Below are positions 34,441 through 46,739 of a stretch of DNA of 64,000 nt, in pieces. Location: the NCBI GenBank assembly GCA_009599575.1, contig VWND01000009.1, forward strand, positions 1,054,001 to 1,118,000. Reading direction: 5' to 3'. Below the pieces are notes generated by a model that had not been told where the DNA came from, did no database searches, and worked only from the letters and a program-made list of their open reading frames with translations. Both the position numbers and the translations under genes were made by a program. The stretch is from Blumeriella jaapii. Lineage: Eukaryota; Ascomycota; Leotiomycetes; Helotiales; Drepanopezizaceae. Position 1 is the first letter of the stretch, and each line of letters starts with the position of its first letter.

Positions 34441-35900
34441 ATAAAATTACGATTTAAATAGTGTTTTCAGCAGCGGAGTTATCGTTCGGTTGTTTTCAAA
34501 CCTTTTTAAAAAGTTTTTTTTTTCAGAAGTATAATCGCTTTAGTCGGAATCGTCGTTAAAATCGCTGAAATCGGAATCGCTATTTAATTCAGAGTTTAAA
34601 AAATAAATTTACTAATTTTTTTTTGTAAAATCGTTTTGATCGGTTGGCGGCGAACGTTTTTTTTAATTTTGTTTTATCGAGTTTCGTAAGCTTATAATAG
34701 CTTTTATTTGATTCGGCCTCGTATATTTCGTAAAAGTCCGAGCCATTTATAATTAAGCTTAATATCGGCCGATTTATTAATAACGCGCTAAACGTCGTAA
34801 ATTAAAATTAAATTTTTTTTTTAATTAGCGTTTTTTTTAAAACTTTAGTTTTATTTCAGACTTTTTTAATTGCTTTTTTATATTTTTTTTTTAAAATTAT
34901 TTTTTATATATTTATATCGCGGTAATTTAACTGCTTAAATTTTATTACTAATAAGTTTGTTTTCGTTTTTATTTTAATTACGTTATAAAGCTTTTATACA
35001 GGCCATTTTATTTTTAAAAATAATCGAGCGTTTTTGCCGTATTAAATAAAAAATAAGATTATTTCAGTGGAAGCGTATATATATATACGCATAGCAAAAA
35101 GCATTTTCGAGAATTTCCGCGATTAACGTTTATAATTTTTTCGAATAGCTTTTAAAAAACCGTCGAAAATATTTTTATAGCTTCGTTTAACGGATTCGTT
35201 GCTTTTCGAATTATAAGCTAAAATTTAAATACGCTGAATGCCGTATTTTTTTATAAAAGTTTCGATAACGCTTTTGTTTTCGGATTTATTATCGACGTTT
35301 AATTTGTTAAATAAATCGTATCGATATATAACGTTTTTCCAAAAAAAAATCGCTATAATTTCGGAAATAGCGTTTCGAAAAAATAGTTTTTTAAATTATT
35401 TAAATAAATCGTCGATAGCTAATATAAAGTATATATATTCGCGGTCGGTAATCGGTACGCGTATAACGTCGAAATTAATTTTTTCTTAAATTTTAAAAAA
35501 TTACGTCGGATATAATAAGTTTTTTTTTCGGCCAAGTTTTCGTTTTTAATAAAAAATGCAATTTTTAACGAAAGCTTTATAATTTTCGAAGTATTTTTTT
35601 TATTAAAAATCATTTTTAATTCGGTGATAAATAATTTTAGCTTTTTTATAAAATATTTTTTCGTAAGCTTTTTTTATAATTTAAAATTTATTAGTTTTAT
35701 TATTTATTATTAAGCGTTTTTAATATATATTATTTTCCATTTTATATAGCTTTTTGTCGGCTAAAGTATAATCGAAAGCCTGGTTTTTAAATAATTTAAA
35801 TTAATAATTTAGCACGCTAAATAATTTAAATAAAATAATTAAATAATATGCGATTAAATAAAAGTTTTCGGTTTCGTAGTTATCGATTAAAACTTTATTT
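34440..35900 (-). pseudogene. B1 integrase remnant
   Basis: Minus-strand translation gives integrase core pieces GKTLYIDTIYL, NKSENKSVIETFIKKYGIQR and AYNSKSNESVKRSYKNIFD. These match the Ty3/Gypsy pattern DNG(S)EN...YNSxANGxVERxHKxI with RIP-type changes. The C-terminal part follows: LLVIKFKQLNYRDI, then a DLVLVYD-like stretch, KLSYKWFEPYQIYE and ELDSTKIKKTFAANQSKRFY. It closes with an acidic Ser/Asp tail. Frame is broken repeatedly. Confidence 0.8.
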
Positions 35901-35940
35901 TCGTCGTTAATCGGCTTATTCCGATTGTTTTCGATCAAAT

Positions 35941-36040
35941 TTATTCGCGGTGCCAGCCGAAATAATAACGCGAGTATTTTTTCGGCCCGAAAATTAATGT
36001 TTTTTATTCGCGGTGCTAGCCGAAATAATAACGCGAATAA
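35941..36040. repeat. 63-bp tandem pair carrying the hairpin motif (B1)
   Basis: Two units 63 bp apart each begin TTATTCGCGGTGC. The second has a perfect 9-bp inverted repeat TTATTCGCG (36004-36012) / CGCGAATAA (36032-36040) with a 19-base loop. The same pair occurs in B3 at 56237-56337. On the coding strand it would encode two 21-residue repeats containing FALLFRxASRI. Confidence 0.8.
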
Positions 36041-36136
36041 TTTCGGCTTTATGAAATCTAAAGCGCAAATAACAAAGCAGCCGATTTCGTTAGCGATTTA
36101 TTCGTTGATATTTTATTCGTTTTATTTAGCGAAATT

Positions 36137-36549
36137 TGTCAGGAACCAATATCATGTGTATAAGTCAGGTGATCCGCCAAGGCCCTCTGCCTCCTACCAA
36201 CCCTCGAATAGCACTTTCTGCGGATAGGCCGTAGGGGCCGGATAGTATTATAGGGGCTGAAGATGACATTTAAGTAAAACACTTTATAGGAATGATTACT
36301 AAGAAACCAGTTATTAGGGTTATATTGAAAAGAATAAGAAAAAGTCGGGATAAGGGCTGGAAAAGCATATTAAATAAGGTTCGCTTGGTTTTCTGGAAAA
36401 TACTTTTTTCGAGGGCTTCACCTTTCTTTTTGTATTTATATACGTTTTTTATTAGAAATATAAAAGATAAAGATTAGTCTGATTATTAACCCAATTTTAT
36501 CTGAGTTTTATTATTTGAATTAATGTTTTTTTGCTTTTTAATTTTTATA
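36137..36549 (+). repeat. 5' LTR of element C
   Basis: Direct repeat of 43075-43487. Its first ~250 bp are almost unmutated (for example CCGCCAAGGCCCTCTGCC), while its right end is RIP-converted. Confidence 0.94.
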
Positions 36550-36739
36550 TTTTGATTTTTTTACCTATCGGAACGGCAGTTTAATATTATTAAAATAATT
36601 TTTTATTATATTATTATATTTATATCGCTATTATCGATATTATAACTTTTCGCATTCGCAGTAAACAAACATTTTCAGCTATTTAAAAAGACTTAGCACT
36701 TTCGGTTGCTTAGGAAGATTTCGTACTATCGTTTCCTTT

Positions 36740-38180
36740 AACGTTACTAGCTTTACCAAGGGTCGAAAATATCCTATTATTAAGACGCGACGATTTTTCA
36801 ACTTTTTTTATTAAAGAAATTATTAAAAAAGACTACGCTCAAAGCGATTCGGAAGGACTTTTCACCGAGATTTTGATTTATTTGGCTAACGAACGAATCC
36901 GCGCCGAATAAAAAGAAAATAATAAACGTAAAAAAATAAAAAAAATACGAGCTAAAATAAAGCAGAAAAAAATTAAGAAAAAGGTTTACGAAACAATTAA
37001 AAGATTCGAAAAAATTAAAAAACGCCGAAACGAATTCCGAAAAAAAATTAAACAATTTCAACGAAAACTTAACGTTTTCGAAAATATCGAAAAAAAAGTT
37101 TTTATATTTTTTAATACCGCTTCAGCTAAGAAAAAACAGAAAATAATTTAAGCTGGCGATTATTATAAGGTATTTTCGAAGTATTATAATAATAATACTT
37201 ATTAAAAACGATTTAGCATTTTTTTTAAGCATATTATACTTTTTGTAAGAAATACAGCGAATTCGAGCCGAAAAGCATTAAAAATAAAAAATTTTCTAAT
37301 ATATCGAGGGAAAAATATTAAAAAAGCTTAATTTTTTATTCGGCGTGCAAAGCGAAGTTTCCGCCAAAATAAAAAAGTAACATTTTATATTAATTAAAAG
37401 AAAATTAACGCTTGTGTTTTAGTTTTCGACGATAAAATAAAAAGAAAATAAACCGGATACGAACGACGTTTTACGAATATTCGAATTATATAAAACGATT
37501 TTAAAAAATAAATATTAGATTTTTTAATAAATGCGGAAAATCGAGAAATCGCGGCTTCGAATTTATACGATAAAGCGAAGCAAAGAAAATATAAATCAGT
37601 TAACGATTTCGTTGTTTATTTGAATAATCTCGAATAATAGTTGCAAATAACAAACGATGCGATTAGAAAAGAAATGCTTTTCGCAAAATTCCGATTTATT
37701 TTTCGAAAAAAAATTATCAAACGAAGCAATATTGCAGCTATAAGCTCGCACGAAAAATTAATATTAATCGTTCGTCGTATCGAAAATATTAATAAAATTA
37801 TTAGCGACGAAACGAAAAATAATAAACGACGAAACGAGCGCAAAAAAAAAAAAAAAAAAAAGATTTATATTCACGATTAAAATTTAAAAACTAAAACAGA
37901 TATATACCGTTTTCGATTCGAATATACGTTATAAAAAAAAAAACGAAAGCAAGAAAACGATAATTTTAACAAAATCTTTTAAAATCCTAGAATTTTTAAC
38001 GATTTTTTTTATTTTTCGAAATGCAATCGCTGCCAAAAGAAAAAGCATCGTATAGCTAATTATTCAAAAATCGAATATTATAAATGCAACAGAAAAAAAT
38101 ATATAATTTTAAATTGTTTCGAAGCTAATAAATTTAAAAACTCGGGAAAAGCTTTCGCTCGATTTTAATTTCGTCGCTGC
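36740..38180 (+). pseudogene. element C gag remnant with CCHC zinc knuckle
   Basis: Lys/Glu-rich capsid-like translation in changing frames (for example 37641-37880). It is followed at about 38020-38110 by CNRCQKKKHRIANYS, a retroviral CCHC knuckle with the last Cys changed to Tyr, and a second CNRKKYIILNC that fits a degraded knuckle. Confidence 0.75.
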
Positions 38181-38219
38181 TAATAAAATCGAGCGAAAAA
38201 AAAAAATAAAAAATAATAA

Positions 38220-38420
38220 TTTTAATCGAAATTAAAAAAGCCAAAAGCGAAATTCGTACGAAACGAGCTTTTATCGATTGCGGCGCGAAGAAAAACTGCG
38301 TAATTTAAAAGTTATTAATTAAATATAAATGGAAATTAATTTAAAAACGTATTAATTTATTTACGATTAAAAAAAAAAGTAATTATTTACGGCACGCATA
38401 CGCAATTTATTCGCGTTATT
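38220..38420 (+). pseudogene. element C aspartic protease remnant
   Basis: Translation near 38250-38330 gives RAFIDCGAKKNCVI. The D-x-G-A core of a retroviral protease, here DCGA, lies between the gag knuckle and reverse transcriptase as expected. Confidence 0.65.
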
Positions 38421-38789
38421 AATAGTTATGAAATAATTAAAAAAATATAAAACGATTTCGTGGTTTGCGATATAAATATTTCAGAGGTTTTATTTATTTT
38501 AGGGTTTTTTTGGTTGCGAAATATCGATCCCGTTATAAGCTTTCGAGCTAAATCGTGGCGATATTTAATCGAACGTTTATAATTTAATTTCGTTATAATT
38601 AAACGTTTTAAAAAGGAATTCAAAAGAAAATTAACGTTTTGTATCGTTTTGAAAAAAGCTACTGAAAAACAATATTAATTATTTTTTAAATACGACGATT
38701 ACGCCGACGTGTTCGACGATACCGCCGCGGTTATTCTAGCTTTTTATTATTTTATAAAATATTAAATAAATTTCGCGAAAAAAAGGACT

Positions 38790-39460
38790 TTTTTTGGAAA
38801 TCAATTTATTTTTTGTCGGAATCTGAACTTATCGAATTACGCGAATATTTCGATTCGAATTTAAAAAAAGGCTGGATAAAAAGATTTATTAGCTTTGCCG
38901 GCGTACCGGTAATATTTATATCGAAAAAAAACGGAAGTTTACGATTATGCGTCGATTATAAGAGTTTAAACGCAATTACGGTTAAGAATCGAACTTTTTT
39001 ACTTTTTATAAGCGAAACTTTGGACCGTTTAAAAAAAGCTAAAATATTTATTAAGCTAGATTTTATTTGGGCGTATTATCGTTTTCGAATAAAAAAATAA
39101 ATAAATAAAAAATTGCGTTTCGCATTCGTTACGGACATTTCGAATATTACGTATTACTTTTCGGCTTTTCGAACGTATTAACAACTTTTTAAGCGTATAT
39201 TAATTAAGCTTTAGTCGGTTTAATAAATATTACGTATGTAATTTATTTCGACGATATTTTAATATTTTTCGAAAACTCCGACGATTATACAAACGCGGTA
39301 AAAGAAATTTTCGAAAAATTTCGTATTAATAAACTTTACGAAAATCTGAAAAAATATGCTTTCGATACGAATACGATTAAGTTTCTAAGCTTCGTCGTTA
39401 TTTTTACGGGAATTGAAATAGACCCAGAGAAAATAAATAATATTCGGAAATAGCTTTTTT
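38790..39460 (+). pseudogene. element C reverse transcriptase remnant
   Basis: Open stretch 38813-39100 shows LIELREYFDSNLKKGWI, PVIFISKKNGSLRLCVDYK, LNAITVKNR, ISETLDRLKKAKIFIKLD and AYYRFRIKK, diagnostic of Ty3/Gypsy enzymes. The catalytic box at about 39244-39266 reads YFDDILIF and is intact, unlike in families A and B. Stops and frameshifts lie between the pieces, so the enzyme is still dead. Confidence 0.93.
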
Positions 39461-39639
39461 TTATTACGTGGCGAAATATTTAAGTGTTTTTGGGCTTTAC
39501 CAACTTTTATAAACGTTTTATTAAAAATTACGCTAAGTTTTGCCGATTTATTACAGATTTTCTAAAAGGAATACAACGAGGAAAAATGTCGGGCCTTTTT
39601 CGTTTTTTATTCGAAGCGAAGGTCGCATTTTTATTTTTA

Positions 39640-40080
39640 AAAGAAAAGTTTTGCTAAGCATCGATTTTACGTTATTTCGATTTTCGATTAAAAATTCAAG
39701 TCGAAACAGACGTTTCGAAATTCGTTATAAACGAAATATTATTTTAATTATTCGGAAAAAATGCGAGGGTACGTTGGCATTTTATCGTATATTATTCGAA
39801 AAAGCTTTTTTTTATAAAATAAAAATACGAGGTTTACGACGCTAAGCTAATGGTTATAATTTACGTTTTCAAATAATAAAGCTAATATTTACGTAACGCT
39901 TCCGACGTTATTATTATACGTACAGATTATTACAATTTGAAATACTTTTTTACAAAAAAACGTTTAAACGGACGCTAAGCGAGATGGGCCGACGAGCTAA
40001 TTAAATACGATTTTGAAATCGAATATAAAACAGGAGTTTTTAATCCGGCGAATGGTTTTTTCCGCCGGCCAGATTTAAAA
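39640..40080 (+). pseudogene. element C RNase H remnant
   Basis: In changing frames: SKFVINEILF, WHFIVYYSKKLF and ARWADELIKYDFEIEYKTG, the RNase H and its C-terminal connector. The segment ends with GxxNPANGFFRRPD before integrase. Confidence 0.8.
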
Positions 40081-40139
40081 AAAAATTTAAAAAAAAATAA
40101 CGAATAGCTGCTTACGTTGCATCGTAAGCTAAAATTAAC

Positions 40140-41640
40140 TTATTTAAAAAATTTTAAAATGTTTTTCGCAGTAAAAACACGTTTAAAATCGGGGCATAAA
40201 CTATTTCGCGCCGATAAATATTCGAAGCTTTTATTAACGAAATTAAAAAATAAAAAACAAACGGGAAAAAGCCAAATAAAAGGCTTTTTCGCCGGATTGT
40301 TTTTTGCTAATATTATTAATTGCAAATAATATATATCACGAAGCGTAGCCGTTGTATTACTACAATCCGAAACGGTTAATAACGAGCTAGCAAAACCGAT
40401 TTATAAAATTATTTTTAAATTATAAAAATTTAATTTTTTTGTATTATAAAAAACGTACGAATCGGCTTTGCAAAGCAATCGAGCCGGATTCGAAAAATAC
40501 TGGCGTATAGGCTAAAATAAATTATTACGTTATAAAAAACGTGCGTATATTTCGAATAAAAATGTTATTAAAAGCGAAATATTAAAAATTAATTACGACG
40601 ATCCGACCGCCGGTTATTAAAGCTTTCGGCGAACGTTAAAACTGGTCGAAAAAAAGTATTTCTGGCCTAGTTTACGAAGCGACGTAAAGCGTTACGTTAA
40701 TACGTATGAAAAATGTCAAAAAGGCAAGCTTAGAAAGTACCGATCTTATGGCGAATTAGCTTTTTTTTCGATTTTTACGAAATCTTGGAAAAAAATAATT
40801 ATGAATTTTATTACGAATTTATTTTTTAGCAAAAAACGAAATCGTATTTACGATTCGATATTCGTTATAATAAACCGATATACAAAGCTGTCGAAATATA
40901 TATTAATATAAAAAACGATTTCAGCTTTAAATTTGGCTAAGATATTTATATAATACGTTTATAAAGATTTTGGCTGTTTTAAAAAGATTATTATAAATAA
41001 AGGATCAGTTTTTATTAATAAATTTTGGTTTTTAGTAATATTTTATTTACAAATACGACGTCGATTAAACACCGCTTTTTATTTTTAAACCGATGGCCAA
41101 ACGGAACGTTAAAATTAAATTTTAAAATTTTATTTTCGTATATATTGCGATTATCGATAAAACGATTAGGCTACGAAGCTTGTTTTAGCCGAATTTACGT
41201 ATAATAATTCGATATACGCTTTTACGGATTTTATTTTTTTTCGTATATTATACGGCTTTTATTCAGAACTTGGCAGCAACGTCGAAAGCGACGTCGTAAA
41301 AAAAGAGGTATCGTTAGCGGAAAAACGAATTAGAATATTATAAAAAAAAAGAAAAGTATTTAGTAAAAAGCTAAAAAAAGCTAACGCGAATTATAAAAAG
41401 TTTTACGACGCTAAATATAAAAAAATTAGATTTCAAATAAGCGATAAAATATTATTATCGATTAAAAACTTTCGATAGCTGCGATTTTTTCGAAAGCTTT
41501 TAAATAAATATCTAAAGCTTTTTAAAATTAAGCGAATTATATACGAGCACGGCCAAGCTTATTAATTCGAGCTTTTTTTTTAATATCGTATTTACGATAT
41601 TTTTCACGTTTTTTTATTAGAATTTTAATAGAATCGGAAC
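40140..41640 (+). pseudogene. element C integrase remnant
   Basis: Seen: a zinc-binding-like CEKCQKGKL after VKRYVNTY (about 40690-40735), then ELAFFSIFTKSWKKIIMNFI, VIINRYTKLSKYI, a QTDGQTER-like stretch near 41080-41110, EFTYNNSIYAF, and YDAKYKKIRFQISDKILL-like residues near 41410. Order and spacing match a Ty3/Gypsy integrase. Confidence 0.8.
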
Positions 41641-41689
41641 GATACCGAGCCGAAAAATAATATAATAAAATTTTAAAAATCCGAAAAAT

Positions 41690-41855
41690 ACAAAGTTAAA
41701 TTAATACAGATTTATAAAAATACAAAAAAGGGCCGATATTATTTGATATAATAAAAAGGCTATTTACTAAGCGAAAACTTTTAAAAGCTAGAAAACCATT
41801 TTACGAACGCAAAAAAGGTTGTAGAAAAATACTTAAAAAATACGATAAATAATAG
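41690..41855 (+). pseudogene. element C chromodomain remnant
   Basis: YKVKLIQIYKNTKKGRYYLI, then two stops where Lys-Trp is expected, then KGYLLSENF, a stop, and KLENHFTNAKKVVEKYL. Apart from the stops this is a chromodomain following integrase, so element C is a chromovirus. Confidence 0.82.
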
Positions 41856-43074
41856 CAACGGAGCAGTAACGAATACGCGCCGTAAAAAAAAAAAAAAAAA
41901 AACAAAAATTTTAAAAAACTTTAAAACCGCCGCTAAGCCAATTTATTTTTATTATTATTATTTCTTTTTTTATTTTTATCGCTATTTTTTTTAGATTTAA
42001 AAACAGCGGCAAATTAAAAAAAATTAATATTAAACGAATTCGCAAAATATTCGATTTATTTTAATTAAAACTTTTACGATAGCCGTAATCGAATTTTAAA
42101 TTGCAATTACGATATTTTCGTAAAAATCCAAAATTTAATTCAATTGGTTAAAATGAATCCGAGCGACGTTTTCGAAACGTCGGAAAATACGTTTTATATT
42201 AGCGTCGTTAAAAAAAAGGGCCGGCGCAGCTAAAACTTTTAAAACAGCAGCAGCCGTTAAACCGGCAAAAACGGGCGCAGCAGCAGCGGCGGCAGCTCGA
42301 ACCGCGGCGCGATTCGTACGATTTTCGATTATTATAAAAGCCGAAGCGTTATTTTTTTTTAAACGATTTATATAAGCGTCGTAAATAATAAAATCGATAA
42401 AAATTTTAATAAAAGCTTTGGCTTCGGCAGCAAAAGAAAAAAAAGCGGCAGCGACGGTAGCAGCATCGAAACGATTTATAAAATCGTTAAAGCCCGCGAA
42501 AAATGTTTGCGCTTCGATAGCGCGTACGGCAGGAATTTGTAATTAATTAAAAGCGAATTCGAATAAAAATTTAAAAGATTCACAGAAAAGTATTAAATAT
42601 ACGAAGCTTTGCAGCGGTTGCATTTTACGCTGGAAAGCTCGAAAACGCAAAAAAGTAAAAAGGCCGTTGTAATGCTTTCGCGTAAAATTAGGCGGGCGCA
42701 CCGAAAACAGATAGAAATTAAAAGTATTTTAAAAATTCGCGGCGAACGCGGCGAAAAGCAATTAATTAAAATAGAAAAAAGCTGACGAAAAAATAAAAAT
42801 AAAAAAAAAAAAAAAAAAATTAAGCAGAAAAATAGCGGCCATTTTAAGAAAAAAGGCTTTTTCAAACGAAAATACGAGCGCTATCGAAAACAAAAAACAA
42901 AATAGCAGAATAGCTATAATTCACGATTAAAAGCGAAAGAAATAGTTATAATTTACGACCGAAAGCGGAAAAAACCGCACGTTATTTCGAAGGCGTAACG
43001 TACGCTATATACGAAAGCATACGTATAAAAAAATCAATCGCTTTTGGGAACCAAAGGCCTAAAAAAAAAGGTAA
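41856..43074 (+). other. element C region between chromodomain and 3' LTR
   Basis: About 1.2 kb after the chromodomain. Contains an Ala/Ser-codable GC-richer part (about 42225-42310) and, near 42595-42780, a plausible plus-strand peptide (YEALQRLHFTLESSKTQKSK, then MLSRKIRRAHRKQIE). Could be a pol C-terminal extension or a small extra ORF; not identified. A purine-rich run just before 43075 is a candidate polypurine tract. Confidence 0.5.
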
Positions 43075-43487
43075 TATTAAAAACTAATATTATATATATA
43101 AGTCAAATGATCCGCTAAAGCCTTTTGCTTTTTATTAATTTTCGAATAGCATTTTCTGCGGATAGACCGTAAAAGCCGAATAATATTATAGGGGTTGGAA
43201 ATAATATTTAAGTAAAACATTTTATAAAAATAATTACTAAAAAACCAATTATTAAAATTATATTAAAAAAAATAAAAAAAGATCGGAATAGGAGCTGGAA
43301 AAGCATATTAAATAAAATTCGCCTGGTTTTTTAGGAAATACTTTTTTCGAGGGCTCCACCTTTTCTTTTGTATTTATATACGCCTTTTACTAAAGATATA
43401 GAAGGTAAAGATCAGTCTGACTATTAACCCAACCTTATCTGAGCTTTATTGTCTGAACTAGTGTTTCCCTGCCTTTCAATCCTTACA
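43075..43487 (+). repeat. 3' LTR of element C
   Basis: Direct repeat of 36137-36549. Starts TATTAAAAACT (RIP-mutated TGTCAGGAACC); the last ~150 bp up to CCTTACA are nearly unmutated. Confidence 0.94.
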
Positions 43488-43492
43488 AAATT

Positions 43493-45300
43493 AAACGGAT
43501 AAAAGCGTTTCGTTTGAAAAGGCCGTTTGCCGTTGTATTAATTATTTTTTTAATATATTTAATTTCGAAATTTATAAATCGTATTCAAGCTATTTAATTA
43601 ATAACGAGCGCTTTTGATAAATTATTAGCTTTTTTATTTAATTAATCGATAAAAACTTTTGCGTCCGTTTTTAAAATAAAATGCACGTCGTATAATTCGT
43701 TTTTTATTTTTTTATTGCTTTAAAAGCGCTTCGATATTTTCGTTTAATAATATCGTAGCGTATTTTCGCGAAAAATTATAAGCCGTTTTCGAATCGTAAA
43801 AAATGCCGTTTTTTATTTTTATCGATTTGTTGCAATATAGCTTTTTAATCGAAAATATTAACGTCGATAGTTAAAATAATTTCTTTTGCGTTTAAATTAT
43901 AATCGATCCGCATAAGCGATAAGGCCGATAAAAAGTCGTTTTTAAGGATTTTTATAGTTTTGTTTTGCTTTTTTTCCTAAACGAAATCGATTTTTTTTTT
44001 ATCGTAGCGTAAATAAATGCAGCTTTCTAAAAAAAGTTTTTAATTTAATTGCGATAGTAAATCACAACGCTAATAAAAGCTTTGGCTTCGGTAATATTTT
44101 TATATTTTTTTATTCGCATATTTTTTTAATTTTTTTTCGTTGAAAATAACGATTAGCGCTGTTAATTATATAACTAATAATATTTATTTCGGATATGCAA
44201 AACTTTAATCGAAGGCCAATAATAGCTTTGGCTTTTTCGAAGCAAATTATAATTTTATCGATATTTTAAATATATTTTATTATATAACGTCGAATTTTAG
44301 AAAAGATTTTTTTATTATTGTAATATAATTTAAGGTTTTTTATTTTAACGTCGTTAACGTAAAAAAAAGTAATATTAAAAATACAAATTATAAAAATCTT
44401 ATATACGATTTTTACGAATTAAGCGACTGAATTAATAGCTTTTATAAATACTTTCGTTATACGCAATAGACCGATTAATATTTAAATTGCCGTTATATTT
44501 CGAAATCGTAAATTAAATATTAAATAATCGTAGCCGGAAAACAAATCGAAAAAAAAGCAATTATTAATCCTGCGAATTCGTTTGAGAATTAATCGACGTT
44601 GAATAGCACGTTAGCGTTTCGTATCGTTATTTTGTTTATTTCGACGACCGCAATAATAAATTTATAAGTTTCTTTTTTTTTTTTCGCAACGATAAACTAT
44701 TTGTTTTTATATAAGCCGTAGCAAAATTCGAAAATCTTTTATTTAATTCGTTTTTTTTAGCATTTCGATTATTTTATTTTAAAAAGCTTTAAGAATTGAA
44801 AAAATCTTTTTTTGCTAAGCTTCGTAAAATACGGTTTTGATATCGATATAAAGCGTAACGTTAAAGCTGAATTGGCCTATTTCGGTGAAATCGAAAGCTA
44901 TAACTTTTTTTCGATTGCGTAAAACTTTATATAAGACTTTTTTCTTTTTTGGCAAAAATTAGATTCCGATTGCTAAGTTATTAAATCGTTTTTTTGTAAA
45001 TCGGCTGTCAAATAATAAATTAAAAAATCGGCCGGTAATAAGTTTTTCGAATTCGCTAATAATTAATTAAAATAATTTTATTGCTTCGTTTTTTTCGAAT
45101 TAATCGTTTATTTTTTTAGAAATATTTTTATCGAATTTACTAAGATTTACAAATCGTATTTTATCAGCTTTGCGTTTGTAAAAAGTGCTGATGTTAATAC
45201 AAAAAAATAAGATATATAAATCGGATTTGTTTAATACGAAAACGAAATCTTCGAAACTTCTATTTCTGAATTAATAATTAAAAATGTTAATATTAATTAA
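43493..45300 (-). pseudogene. B1 reverse transcriptase and RNase H remnant
   Basis: Minus-strand reading: reverse transcriptase roughly 45300-44300, with the active-site region FYVNDVKIKN near 44350 (YVDD changed to YVND by a TG-to-TA transition), then RNase H about 43900-43493. The equivalent of the IDAS core is better seen in B3. Element C sits just beyond the RNase H end. Confidence 0.78.
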
Positions 45301-45559
45301 TTTTATTCGCGGTGTTATTTCGATTGGCGACGTAAATGCTTTTAGCCGAATATTTTCCAGGTTTTGTTATAATTTAACGTTTATTTTAAAATTAAAGCCG
45401 GCTATTCGTTTTCCGATAAAACGTCGATTAAAAAAACCTTGTCGCCGGCGACGATAATTTAATTTTGAAAAAATCGGTTTTAATTTCAAAAAAAGGCTTT
45501 TATCTGGCCGTTTTCGGTGTATTTGAAGCTGACGAAACTTTTCAAAATCCAGAGCATTT

Positions 45560-46000
45560 CGAAAATAATAAAATGAAAGCATTTTTTTATTATTAAAAAG
45601 TTTTTATAAATAATAATATTTTCAACGTCGACTTTTATATTTTATATAATTTTATTAAATTTAATAGTATTTTTATTAACGGTCGTGTAAATTATTCGTT
45701 TATCGGTGATAATAAAAATATTATTAGCTTCGGCTGTTTCCTGGTTTATACAATTGATTTCGGCTCTATTATCGAATAAAACGAGGGCGGTCGTACTTTT
45801 CTTAAGTATTATTTTTATTTTTAGCGCTTTTATAGCCGTATAAAAGCAGTTTCGTCGTTTTGATTTTTGGATTTTTATAACAAAAGCCAAAAGGCTGATT
45901 TTTTCCGAAAATTTCTTTTTATCGGCTAAATTAATTGCGATATTATAAATTTCCTTTTGATTTTTTTTCAATTTAAAATCGTTTTTTTTTTCGAATAATT
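45560..46000 (-). pseudogene. B1 aspartic protease remnant
   Basis: Open stretch 45971-45642 contains ALVLFDNRAEINCINQETAE, where the catalytic D-S-G-A appears as DNRA through RIP. It is followed by IYTTVNKNTIKFNKII, the flap region. B3 has the same protein at 59032-58490. Confidence 0.82.
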
Positions 46001-46739
46001 TTAACTTTTTCGTTTTTTTTTAATATAAGAATTTGTTTATTAATAATTTTGTCGAATTTTTCTTTTATATTAAATAAATCGCTGAATTTTAATTTAATTT
46101 TCTGTTTTATAATCTTTTCAATAGCTTCGTCGACGGCTTCGGAGCTAATATATTTATCGATTTATTTCTCGCTTCGCATTAGTAATAAGCGTTTAAAAGC
46201 TGGTATTTTCTAAATAATTTAAACCGGAGTATCGGTATCGATATTTTTTATATCGTCGTCAATTTTTTTTATTATAAGCGTTTTTTTAATAATTTTATTA
46301 ATTTCTTTTCGAATTCCAAAATCTTTTTTCTTTTCGATTCTGACATTTTTTCTCATATCAATTGGTTTAGCGAATAAAACAGAAGCATTTTGCTTTTTTG
46401 TGATTCGCTGGCTTGATTATATAACCATAATATTTGCAGATGCGATAATTATATTAATAATATGCGTATTTGTTTTTTATTTATATATTTAAATTTTATT
46501 TACGCTTAGAGTAAAGATTTTCTTTTTGATTAATACGCTTTTTGAAATATTTTCTTTTTTACTAATAAAAATCGTTTTTATATTTTTTTTATTTTCCAAG
46601 CAGTCGTTCTATTCCGTACTTTTTATTTTTAAGCGAATAATGTTTAATTAGCTTTGATTTTCAGCTTTATTAAAAAGGCTTATTTCTGTTTTTACCGGTC
46701 CGAGGCAAATCGCTCCGTAATTATTAATATAACAGATAT

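Larger units (their letters stand above)
36137..43487 (+). mobile_element. family C Ty3/Gypsy chromovirus, nested in B1
   Basis: Complete 7351-bp element with 413-bp direct LTRs beginning TGTCAGGAACC and ending CCTTACA. AAATT flanks it at 36132-36136 and 43488-43492 (5-bp TSD). Copy B3 keeps the empty site (GCGAAATCAAACGG at 56425-56438), which proves the insertion. Plus-strand order: gag with CCHC knuckle, protease, reverse transcriptase, RNase H, integrase, chromodomain, then 1.2 kb more. RIP-mutated, but somewhat less than A and B. Confidence 0.95.
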
